Positions 16,082-23,733 of a DNA stretch of 58,189 bases are shown here, piece by piece. Within the stretch, counting starts at the first letter, position 1, and every line of letters starts with the position of its first letter. The notes below the pieces were generated by a model that was not told where the DNA came from, did not search any database, and saw only the letters and a program-made list of their open reading frames with translations. The translations under genes and the position numbers were made by a program. The stretch is from positions 1-58,189 of the forward strand of contig DDTQ01000009.1 in the NCBI GenBank assembly GCA_002344125.1, in the 5' to 3' direction. Source of the DNA: Ignavibacteria bacterium UBA2360 (lineage in GTDB: Bacteria; Bacteroidota; Ignavibacteria; Tepidaquicellales; OLB5).

Positions 16082-17265
16082 TGGATCTGGATCAGCTTGT
16101 TAGCAGGGATGATAGTGTTTTCTTCCGTACATATAAGAGGCTTGGTATTGCAATCGAAAGGGGTGAGGGATGTTATCTCTATACAACCTCCGGTGAAAAG
16201 ATCCTCGATATGTTCGGAGGTTTGGCTGTAAATGTACTGGGTTACGGGCATAAAAGAATGAATGACGCTATCAAAGCGCAGGTTGATAAATATATTCATA
16301 TTTCGAACTTCTTCTACCAGCCGAAACAAATTGAATTAGCGGAAAAAATAAAGAAATTATCCGGATTCAGTAAAGTTTTCTTTTCAAATTCCGGAACGGA
16401 ATCAATTGAAGCGGCCATAAAGCTGGTACGCAAATTCTTTCTTGGTACTGATAAAACCACACTCGTTTCATTCACCGGTTCTTTCCACGGGCGGACAATG
16501 GGAGCCCTATCACTTACCGCCCGCAAGAAATACCGCGAGCAGTTTCAGCCGCTGCTTCCGGATGTTCTGCATCTTGAATTTAACAGCGCGGCTGAACTGG
16601 AAACCAAGATCAATAAAAGAACCGCGGCTGTGTTCATTGAATGCCTGCAGGGCGAAGGCGGTATAAATCCCGCAACACCTGAATTCATAGCTAAGCTGAA
16701 CGAACTTAAGAATAAATTCGGGTTCATAATAGCCGCCGATGAGATCCAGTCAGGGGTTGGCAGGACAGGCACTTTTAATGCCTTCACACAGTTTGGCCTT
16801 GATGCGGATATTTTCATAATGGCAAAAGGTATCGGCGGCGGGTTGCCGCTTGGAGCAATCGCCGGCAGTGACCGCGTGGCAGATGTATTCACCTATGGCG
16901 AGCATGGCTCAACCTTTGGCGGCAACCCTGTTGCTGCTGCATCTGGTGTGGTCGTAATGGAAGAGCTCGAAAACGGATTAATATCAAACAACAAGGCCGG
17001 GGGAGAGCTGCTGAGAAGAGAACTCAATACCATTAAACAGAAGTATCCTCAAAAGATCAAAGAAGTGCGCGGTATGGGCTTGATGGCAGGCATTGAGTTA
17101 AGCTTTCCCGGTGATGGTGTTGTTACACAGCTCATGAAACGAAACATCCTCGTAAATTGTACCAATGATAACGTCATCAGGCTTCTTCCTCCATTTATCA
17201 TATCTTCAGATGAGATAAAATTATTCTGCAACGCATTTGAAGAAGTAATAAGCGAAATGCAGTAG
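16081..17265 (+). CDS. Class III PLP aminotransferase (acetylornithine/ornithine type)
   Basis: PLP-dependent aminotransferase, 394 residues, full length for the ArgD/RocD subgroup. Seen: FSNSGTESIEAAIKL (PLP phosphate site), GSFHGRTMGALSLT, ECLQGEGGINPA, ADEIQSGVGRTG with the Asp that holds the pyridine nitrogen, and FIMAKGIGGGLPLGAI with the Schiff-base lysine K249. The GEHGSTFGGNPVA motif follows. These fit acetylornithine aminotransferase (arginine synthesis) or an ornithine/GABA-type enzyme; no other arginine genes are nearby, so the substrate stays open. Translationally coupled to coaE. A bidirectional terminator follows at 17286. Confidence 0.9.
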   Translation: MDLDQLVSRDDSVFFRTYKRLGIAIERGEGCYLYTTSGEKILDMFGGLAVNVLGYGHKRMNDAIKAQVDKYIHISNFFYQPKQIELAEKIKKLSGFSKVFFSNSGTESIEAAIKLVRKFFLGTDKTTLVSFTGSFHGRTMGALSLTARKKYREQFQPLLPDVLHLEFNSAAELETKINKRTAAVFIECLQGEGGINPATPEFIAKLNELKNKFGFIIAADEIQSGVGRTGTFNAFTQFGLDADIFIMAKGIGGGLPLGAIAGSDRVADVFTYGEHGSTFGGNPVAAASGVVVMEELENGLISNNKAGGELLRRELNTIKQKYPQKIKEVRGMGLMAGIELSFPGDGVVTQLMKRNILVNCTNDNVIRLLPPFIISSDEIKLFCNAFEEVISEMQ

Positions 17266-17285
17266 CATAGAGAGCCAGAACATGA

Positions 17286-17317
17286 AAAAAGCCGTCTGTT
17301 GAGTCAGACGGCTTTTT
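17286..17317. terminator. Bidirectional rho-independent terminator
   Basis: Stem aaaaagccgtctg (17286-17298) / cagacggcttttt (17305-17317) with an A run on one side and a T run on the other. It serves the aminotransferase gene and the convergent ferredoxin gene. Confidence 0.93.
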
Positions 17318-17336
17318 AATTTAACAGAATTCTGAT

Positions 17337-17693
17337 TTACGCAAAACCCCATTTTGCTTTATTCTGCGCAATATCCTCCGGTGTCGGATTTTTCCTTATA
17401 GGTGTCACTTCTGTTGTGAAGTCTTCCGGCGGATGTACTTCAAATACTTTTGCGTTCAGCTCAATATCATCTTTGAATAATGCCGGAACCTGTGAATCTT
17501 CGTAAATAGCCTGCCATGGACAAGCCGGTTCGCATGCAGCACAATCAATACATTCTGCAGGGTGTATGTAAAGCATGTTCTTTGAAAAGTTTTCGTCATC
17601 AGCCTGCAGCTCATAAATACAATCAACAGGGCAGACTTCTGCGCATTCTGTATCTTTACAATCAACGCATAATTTGGTAATTACCCAAGGCAT
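17337..17693 (-). CDS. Two-cluster ferredoxin (FdxA-like)
   Basis: Small electron carrier of 118 residues. The first cluster motif is CVDCKDTECAEVCP (Cx2Cx4Cx3CP, early in the protein) and the second is CIDCAACEPACP (Cx2Cx2Cx3CP). The wider first motif is typical of the 7Fe/8Fe ferredoxins that may carry a [3Fe-4S] or [4Fe-4S] cluster there. The C-terminal extension of about 60 residues ends in an AQNKAKWGF segment. The gene has a clear ribosome-binding site (aaggag, 8 nt from the ATG) and its own -7 element at 17729-17736. Redox partner unknown. Confidence 0.93.
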   Translation of the reverse strand: MPWVITKLCVDCKDTECAEVCPVDCIYELQADDENFSKNMLYIHPAECIDCAACEPACPWQAIYEDSQVPALFKDDIELNAKVFEVHPPEDFTTEVTPIRKNPTPEDIAQNKAKWGFA

Positions 17694-17728
17694 AGTTTTT
17701 TATCTCCTTAAATTAGAAACTTCTTATA

Positions 17729-17736
17729 CAAATATA
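17729..17736 (-). promoter_or_regulatory. -7 element of the ferredoxin promoter
   Basis: On the minus strand this reads TATATTTG, matching TAnnTTTG, about 36 bases upstream of the ferredoxin ATG. The -33 element is weak. Confidence 0.5.
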
Positions 17737-17855
17737 AAAAGAAACGTTAAATTAAAAAGTGGACTTTTCAGGTATATGATATTTATCCACGTGAATTTAT
17801 GACATAAATCAACAAATCATTTTGAAAAATATAACAAAAGTCATATTTAGAGAAA

Positions 17856-19949
17856 TTAAGGAATATTATTTCTTTTCCTTAATATCCACTCCACAGAAAA
17901 TAAGAGGATCACAAGCATAAGGTAATACTTATTACTCCACAGATCAAACCGCAGATATCTCTCCGTTACCGTTTCACTTCCCGGAAGGCTGCGATAGCCC
18001 TTAAGCAATTCGCCATAACTACCGGCACTTTCATCATGCAGCATGCTGCCGCCGGTTTTGGAAGCGATCTCACTGAGAAGCGCGAAGTTACTCCGGGTTT
18101 CAATGAATTCCGTATTCACTGTATCGCTTAAGAACCTGTTCACATCCCTGGCCCAGTAATTGCCGTTGTATTCAGCTTCAGCTTCAATGGAATAATCACC
18201 GGCTGCAAGCGGCGGCAGTACCGCCGAAAACCTGTTTTCTTCCGGGGTGAACCTGAGCTCGCCAGCGTTTGAACCGTCTTTCCTGACTATCCTTCCCGTC
18301 AGAACAGCGTTACGAGTCATAGCGAAATTTTCATCATACACTTCCGCGTATATTTTTGGGGATTCAGTATAGTCAAAAATATCTTTTGAAGGATATACTC
18401 TTAGTTTAGTTCTTTTTTCTTTTTGCAGCGTCATATTGATAAGCTCAAGCAGCATAGCTTCCAGGGTTTTTTCAGCATTAGTTCCGGGGTTCAGCTTCCA
18501 GCGCCAAAGCCCGTAACCTAAGAATGCCGTAGACCGCGAATTGCCGTTTACTCTGTTGATTATCACAGGTTCACCTGATGCTTTATCGGTAGCCAGTGTA
18601 ACTGAGCCGGGCTTTGGCATTATGCCGCCGATGTTCCTGAATATCTCATTGGTTGAACCCAGTCCCGGAATATTTGCTAAACTGTTCTCGCTCAAAGTCA
18701 CCGGCTGAAGCCTGAACAGGTTTTCACCCTGGTTGATCCTGCCCGCTGAAAACGGAATCTGCTCATCAAATGTACTGAGCTTCTGGTAATCGGTATTTTT
18801 ACCTGCAAAGAATACTACCGGCACTTTGAACTGCTTCACAGCTGTTGATATCTCGCTTACCATGGCTGAGCTTGTTACGTTTGTTGGATAGTTTAGCATG
18901 AATAAAGTTGAAAGCTCAGCAAACTGTCTGTAATCTATGGGACCCTCGTAAAAATCACCCGCAGATTTCTGCGTGCGGTAGGTTATGTTATAATTGCCAA
19001 TTCTCTTAAGCACAGAGCCGGTAAACTCGTTATCATAGCCCGGTCCGCCTGATACTACCAGTATATTCACTTTGTTATCAATGAATGTGATGAAGAAGTC
19101 ATTGTGATTGTTTTTATACGTAAGCTCACCGGGGATATTCTCAACAGTAATTCTGTACTTTATTTTTCCCGGTGCATTTTCAGTTACTTCAAACTCCGCT
19201 TCGTAATTTGTTTTGCCCGGCTCAAAATTTAGCAGGTGAGATCTTATCTCGCTGCCTTCGCGCTGTAACTTTATAACAGTGCTTTCTGTGCCCGCCTTAT
19301 TGATAGTTAAGAAAACCCTTATCTTTACCGGCGTACCTGTGAAGGCTTTTTCATTTCTTACGATACTTTTAAGGATAATATCCTTCTTCTCGGCGGTATC
19401 GCCAACAGGGAAAATTACAAAAGGAGCATTGAATGTCATCGCCTCATACACAGGATTTGAACCATCCGTAAAGATACCATCTGACAGAAGTGTAACCGAA
19501 TTATATGAGCCATCAGGGAAGTTTTCTTTGATCGATCTAAGTGATGTAACCAGATCTGTGCTGTACCCGTTATAGCTTATTGAATCGGCATCCTTTAAAA
19601 CAATGACAGCACTTGAAAATCCAAATACATCGCTTTCACTATTGAACAGGCCGGCTTCTTTGATTACCCGGTCTATCTGTTCCTGTTTGCCTTCGAGGGT
19701 ATTGCTTCGGGATATATCAATTAAAACAATATCCTTCCTGCTGCTGCTGTTTCCTGTTAAGTATGAAAGTACGGGTTCAATGAATAATGCCAGTAAAATG
19801 AAAATTGCCGCGGTTTTAAGAGCTATTAAAAGTGCTTTTTTGTTCTTTTCAACGGCGGTATTACGGTAAAAGTAATATGAAACCGCCGCTGCAATTACCA
19901 TGAAGAGAGCTAGGAACAGGGGAGAGTAACTTGAAGAAAATCCCGGCAT
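17856..19949 (-). CDS. vWA-like membrane protein
   Basis: 697 residues. Two N-terminal transmembrane helices (about 9-28 and 39-61) are followed by a von Willebrand A-like domain starting KDIVLIDISRS, whose DxSxS MIDAS motif begins at D78. An Ig-like region (about 200-290) and a segment resembling a class I glutamine amidotransferase-like fold (NILVVSGGPGYDNEF onward) come next. A single C-terminal helix (about 672-690, YYLMLVILLFSVEWIL) ends the protein. This architecture resembles the BatA-associated proteins of Bacteroidota with no proven function. It lies 47 bases downstream of the second SurA-like gene on the same strand. Large periplasmic exposure is inferred. Confidence 0.8.
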   Translation of the reverse strand: MPGFSSSYSPLFLALFMVIAAAVSYYFYRNTAVEKNKKALLIALKTAAIFILLALFIEPVLSYLTGNSSSRKDIVLIDISRSNTLEGKQEQIDRVIKEAGLFNSESDVFGFSSAVIVLKDADSISYNGYSTDLVTSLRSIKENFPDGSYNSVTLLSDGIFTDGSNPVYEAMTFNAPFVIFPVGDTAEKKDIILKSIVRNEKAFTGTPVKIRVFLTINKAGTESTVIKLQREGSEIRSHLLNFEPGKTNYEAEFEVTENAPGKIKYRITVENIPGELTYKNNHNDFFITFIDNKVNILVVSGGPGYDNEFTGSVLKRIGNYNITYRTQKSAGDFYEGPIDYRQFAELSTLFMLNYPTNVTSSAMVSEISTAVKQFKVPVVFFAGKNTDYQKLSTFDEQIPFSAGRINQGENLFRLQPVTLSENSLANIPGLGSTNEIFRNIGGIMPKPGSVTLATDKASGEPVIINRVNGNSRSTAFLGYGLWRWKLNPGTNAEKTLEAMLLELINMTLQKEKRTKLRVYPSKDIFDYTESPKIYAEVYDENFAMTRNAVLTGRIVRKDGSNAGELRFTPEENRFSAVLPPLAAGDYSIEAEAEYNGNYWARDVNRFLSDTVNTEFIETRSNFALLSEIASKTGGSMLHDESAGSYGELLKGYRSLPGSETVTERYLRFDLWSNKYYLMLVILLFSVEWILRKRNNIP

Positions 19950-19996
19950 TGGCTGTTTATAAATTAAACGGCAGCGCTTTTAACGCTGCCGTAAGA

Positions 19997-21277
19997 TCAG
20001 AGTTTTATTTCGAGGTAAATTGTTTTTTTAAGCTCTTCAAGCCACTCGCCGAGCAGTTTCTGCTCTTTGAACTTTTGGGCATATTGTTCAAGCAGCATGT
20101 AGTCGCCTTCAAGCGTAGCGGCATGTTCAGGGTATTTATTCTTAACCAGGTACATGTAGTAGCCATAATATCTTTCATCGCCAACTTTGACGGGGTCAGA
20201 TATTTCGCCGATCGAAAGAGGCGTGAGCGCGGCTATTTCAAGCTGGTCCAGATTGTTAACGCTCAGCTTGCCGATATACCCGCTATCGGAGGCTGATTTT
20301 GGATCCTGTGAATATTCAACTGCAGCCTGGTTGAATGTTAACTGGCCTGATTTGATCTTCTCACGGAGATCTTTCAGGAAATTTATTTCCGTAAAATCCG
20401 CCGCTTCAAGCCTGGGGAACTTAACCAGTATGTGCTGCGCGGTGATGAAATCACCGGTCTTGTCGTTTAGCTTAATTATGTGGTAACCGAATTCCGTTTC
20501 TACTACACCGGAGGATTCACCCGGCTTTAAGAGGAAGGCCGCGTCTTCAAATTCCTTTACAAAGGAACCCTTCTTGGATTTACCAAGGGCTCCGCCCTGA
20601 ATAGCGGAAAGTGAATCATCAGAGTATTTCTTGGCCAGCTCAGAAAAATCCATGCCTGCTTTTACACTGTCAAGTATCTTATCTATTTTTTCCTTCGCAA
20701 TGAATTTCGCGTCTTCTGTGATCTTTGGTATCCTTATTATCTGAGAAAGTTCATATGTTTCAGGTACCATGGGCAATGAATCTTTGTAGTCATTGTAAAA
20801 CTTAGTGACCTCAGGCTTTGTCACAACAATTCCGTAACCAAACTTAGCCTGCTTCACGCGGGTAAGTTTCATGTTCTTTTCACTCTGGTCTTTCAGAAGG
20901 TTCTTTATCTTTGGAATGGTAAGTCCATAAGCTTCTTCAACGTTCTTTTCTGATCCGAACTGAGCTACCATATCCCTGATTCTGCCTTCAACCTGTTTGT
21001 TAACTTCGTCCGCGGATACAAAGATACTATCCTGCTCAGCCTTGGCAAGCATCAGCTTTTCAGATACAAGGTTCTGGAAAACCTGCTGTACCAGCTCATT
21101 GCTTATCTGCTGAATATTATTCTGCTGCATGTAGCTGTAGAGCGAAAAGTTCAGGTCAGATTGCAATACGACATCGTTGCCTACAATTGCAATTATCTTA
21201 TCGCCTTCGCCCTGTGAAAAAACATTCAGCGATACCATTAATCCGAGAGCTGCTAATATGATTTTTATCTTATTCAA
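19997..21277 (-). CDS. SurA-like periplasmic peptidyl-prolyl isomerase
   Basis: 426 residues with a signal peptide (1-21, ending NVFSQGE). The N-terminal chaperone region (about 25-170) resembles SurA_N. Two parvulin/PpiC domains follow: about 175-275 (ETYELSQIIRI, GGALGKSKKGSFVKEFEDAAF, FGYHIIKL) and about 280-385 (AQHILVKF, DSGYIGKLSVNNLDQLE). SurA escorts outer-membrane proteins through the periplasm. It follows another two-parvulin gene, 72 bases apart on the same strand, so the pair is probably co-transcribed. Confidence 0.92.
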   Translation of the reverse strand: MNKIKIILAALGLMVSLNVFSQGEGDKIIAIVGNDVVLQSDLNFSLYSYMQQNNIQQISNELVQQVFQNLVSEKLMLAKAEQDSIFVSADEVNKQVEGRIRDMVAQFGSEKNVEEAYGLTIPKIKNLLKDQSEKNMKLTRVKQAKFGYGIVVTKPEVTKFYNDYKDSLPMVPETYELSQIIRIPKITEDAKFIAKEKIDKILDSVKAGMDFSELAKKYSDDSLSAIQGGALGKSKKGSFVKEFEDAAFLLKPGESSGVVETEFGYHIIKLNDKTGDFITAQHILVKFPRLEAADFTEINFLKDLREKIKSGQLTFNQAAVEYSQDPKSASDSGYIGKLSVNNLDQLEIAALTPLSIGEISDPVKVGDERYYGYYMYLVKNKYPEHAATLEGDYMLLEQYAQKFKEQKLLGEWLEELKKTIYLEIKL

Positions 21278-21349
21278 TAATTTAAATTTAAATCTTTCTG
21301 TTATGATTCTTTTTTTGATCTGTTTTTAAAACCTGCAACCTGAAGCCGC

Positions 21350-23107
21350 TTAATCTTTGTAAGCTTCAGTTAAAACATCTTCGTGAATAGTTACCGGGTA
21401 TTTTTGTCTTAAGGATTCCAGGTAAGCCTTTTCTGAATCTTTATACTTTAACTGCTGAAGCTCGTTAGAAATTTCAGGTTTTGCCTCATCAAGTGATTTT
21501 GCAACCTGCTGACCTGTTGAATCAGTCTTGGTATATTTCGCTTTATTGGTTTCATAAAATGCCGTTATATCCGTTTCGTTCACTTTAACTTTGCTCCACA
21601 GTTCATCCTGGTCTATTCTGAATACAAGCAATCCGTTCTCATAATCTGTAATGTTGGCTATGAACTCATCGTCTTTTTCTATGTTTGAATCTTTTGCTTT
21701 TTTATTTAGCAGCGGACTCTCACTGGCTGAATTGATCATTGCCGTTAATGTCTGGTCTATCAATGTCATTCTAGCAAAATCTCTGTTTATATTAAGGTGG
21801 TTTATCAGGTCAATTACTTTAACCTGTCCGCCATCAAATGTCGCAATGATGGTTTCTTTATCTGAAGCTGAAAACAGGCTATCGAGGTTATAATCAGCTA
21901 CTGTTTTAACTGAATCAAACTTTGATTTGAGGAAGGCCATTCCCTCAGGTACTAATTTATAACTGAATTTTCCCTTTAATGTTTCAACAAATTTCGCGTA
22001 TTCATCTTTGTAAGCCTTCGATTTTTTGAATTCATTCTTTAAATTCTCAAATTCTTTTTCAAAAGAGCCTACTCTTTTTTCACCGGATTTCTTCACAATA
22101 TGCCATCCATAAGGGGTTCTGATCGGACCCGAGATATCGCCAACTGACATTGAAAAGGCCGCTGAATCTATTGGCTGCGCCAGTCTTCTTCTTTCAACAT
22201 TACCTAAGTCGCCGTTCTGCTGTTTGGAACCTGCATCATCGCTGTACTGCTGAACCAGTGACTCGAAACTTTCGCCGCCTTTTGCTTTATTGAATACATC
22301 AAGCGCAAGCTGGTATGTGCCTACGGAATCAACAACGTTACCAAGTGAATCTCTTTTTTCCTGAAGCAGGATGTGCGAGATATGAACTGATTCGATCCTC
22401 GGTTTGCGGTCAGTTAGTTTTATAATATGCAGACCGAACATTGTTCTTACCGGTTTTTTTGAAATATCGCCTACTTTAAGCGCGTAAACCGCGTCTTCAA
22501 ATTCAGGTACGGTCATACCGGCTGTGAAGTAATATAAGTCGCCTTTGTTTGATTTAACCGTACGGTCAGTGGAATATTGCTCCGCAATCACGCCGAAATC
22601 TTCGCCCTTTTCGAGTCTTGCAATGATTGAATCCGCTCTCTGGTAAGCCATTATGGAATCCTGCGGTGAGGCGTTTTCAGGAAGGTTTAAAAGTATATGT
22701 GATGCGCGTACTTCATCTTTTCTCTTTTCGTAAAGATCTTCTACTTTTTCAGTGACAATTTCTTTATCTACAAGGTAAGTAGGGGCGAAATTCCTTTTGT
22801 ACTCTTCCACATCCTTTTGTATATCAGGATTGTTCAAAAGCCCGCGCTCGCGCGCATCTTTCACTTTTAAGCGGAAATTGATATAGAGATTGAGAAACTG
22901 TTTCTTTTCATCAATTGATTTATTTTTAGCTGTATCAATGTTGCCTACTGTTTTGAGGTATTGTTTTTCAAACTCGCCAAGGGTGATCTTATCACTGCCG
23001 ATATCAACCAGGGTTTTATTGGCTTTATTGCAGTTAGAAGCTGAAAAGGCCAGCATGGCAATTACTAAAAGAATTCCGTACATTTTGAATTTATTCATTT
23101 TATTCAT
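21350..23107 (-). CDS. PpiC-type peptidyl-prolyl isomerase, probable lipoprotein
   Basis: 585 residues. An N-terminal hydrophobic segment ends in AFSASNC, an imperfect lipobox, so attachment to a membrane is likely but not certain. Two parvulin domains: about 128-235 (VRASHILLNLPE, NKGDLYYFTAGMTVPEFEDAVY, FGLHIIKLTDRKP) and about 238-345 (VHISHILLQEKRD, QNGDLGNVERRR, YGWHIVKKSGEKR). The C-terminal 240 residues are helical and unassigned. Likely an outer-membrane biogenesis foldase working with the next gene. A -7-like element on the minus strand lies at 23261-23268. Confidence 0.9.
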   Translation of the reverse strand: MNKMNKFKMYGILLVIAMLAFSASNCNKANKTLVDIGSDKITLGEFEKQYLKTVGNIDTAKNKSIDEKKQFLNLYINFRLKVKDARERGLLNNPDIQKDVEEYKRNFAPTYLVDKEIVTEKVEDLYEKRKDEVRASHILLNLPENASPQDSIMAYQRADSIIARLEKGEDFGVIAEQYSTDRTVKSNKGDLYYFTAGMTVPEFEDAVYALKVGDISKKPVRTMFGLHIIKLTDRKPRIESVHISHILLQEKRDSLGNVVDSVGTYQLALDVFNKAKGGESFESLVQQYSDDAGSKQQNGDLGNVERRRLAQPIDSAAFSMSVGDISGPIRTPYGWHIVKKSGEKRVGSFEKEFENLKNEFKKSKAYKDEYAKFVETLKGKFSYKLVPEGMAFLKSKFDSVKTVADYNLDSLFSASDKETIIATFDGGQVKVIDLINHLNINRDFARMTLIDQTLTAMINSASESPLLNKKAKDSNIEKDDEFIANITDYENGLLVFRIDQDELWSKVKVNETDITAFYETNKAKYTKTDSTGQQVAKSLDEAKPEISNELQQLKYKDSEKAYLESLRQKYPVTIHEDVLTEAYKD

Positions 23108-23304
23108 TAAATATGATATATTTTTAATTAATTTTCGGGAAATTTAATCTCAATTTTAGCTATTATTAACAAGAGTTTCAAGGCAGTTTTGGCTAATTGA
23201 GAGTTGGTGTATTACAATTGATGATTGAAAGCTAAACTGCTGATGGTTTAATCAGTTAAACAAATATATGTTTTATTGGTTTCAGGCTGCGGCACATTTT
23301 TTTT

Positions 23305-23530
23305 CTCACAATGATTCTCAATATGAAAGCGATATTCTTTTTTATGGGATTTGGTGAGAAGTTTTCTGCGAATACAGCTTGTTTTGTGGGAAACAATTTT
23401 CTCATTATGAATATATTCATTGTGAGAATGATTCTCATGATGATTATTCAAAGTGAGAATGCAGCAAAATGCGCAATTTTTGAGGTCGTAATTCTCAAGA
23501 TGATTCTCAAGATGAATAATGTAAATGAGA
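23305..23530. promoter_or_regulatory. Cluster of Fur-box-like TGAGAAT/ATTCTCA half-sites
   Basis: TGAGAATGATTCTCA (23423-23437) is a perfect 7-1-7 palindrome of the Fur-box type (compare TGATAATnATTATCA). Further half-sites lie at 23314-23320, about 23400-23406, 23454-23460, 23491-23497 and 23503-23509. The short frames on both strands here are by-products of the repeats. The region lies between a minus-strand PpiC gene and the plus-strand restriction gene, so either could be the target. Confidence 0.5.
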
Positions 23531-23565
23531 AAAGTCATGGATGTAAAAGTGTTTAGTTTCGTGTA

Positions 23566-23580
23566 TATGCATTATGCATA
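23566..23580. promoter_or_regulatory. Perfect 7-1-7 palindrome TATGCATTATGCATA
   Basis: Arms TATGCAT and ATGCATA around one central T, about 154 bases before the restriction-methyltransferase start. Partial relatives (atatgcaaat, aatatgcatgaat) follow up to 23696. Operator function is inferred only from symmetry and position. Confidence 0.4.
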
Positions 23581-23733
23581 TAGCGCAATATAATATATGC
23601 AAATGGCAAATGCAAGGGGTTTAAAAAATTATTTTATAAGCAATATGAAGTTTTAATGTATTGATTTATATAAATATGACAATTAATATGCATGAATTAT
23701 CTTAAAAATTAATTGAATGCAGCCTTTTCTTAA

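Noticed and set aside
23248..23556. Three short frames with NHENHSHNEYIHNE-like sequence
   Set aside because: They are translations of the palindrome array (ATTCTCA/TGAGAAT), without ribosome-binding sites.
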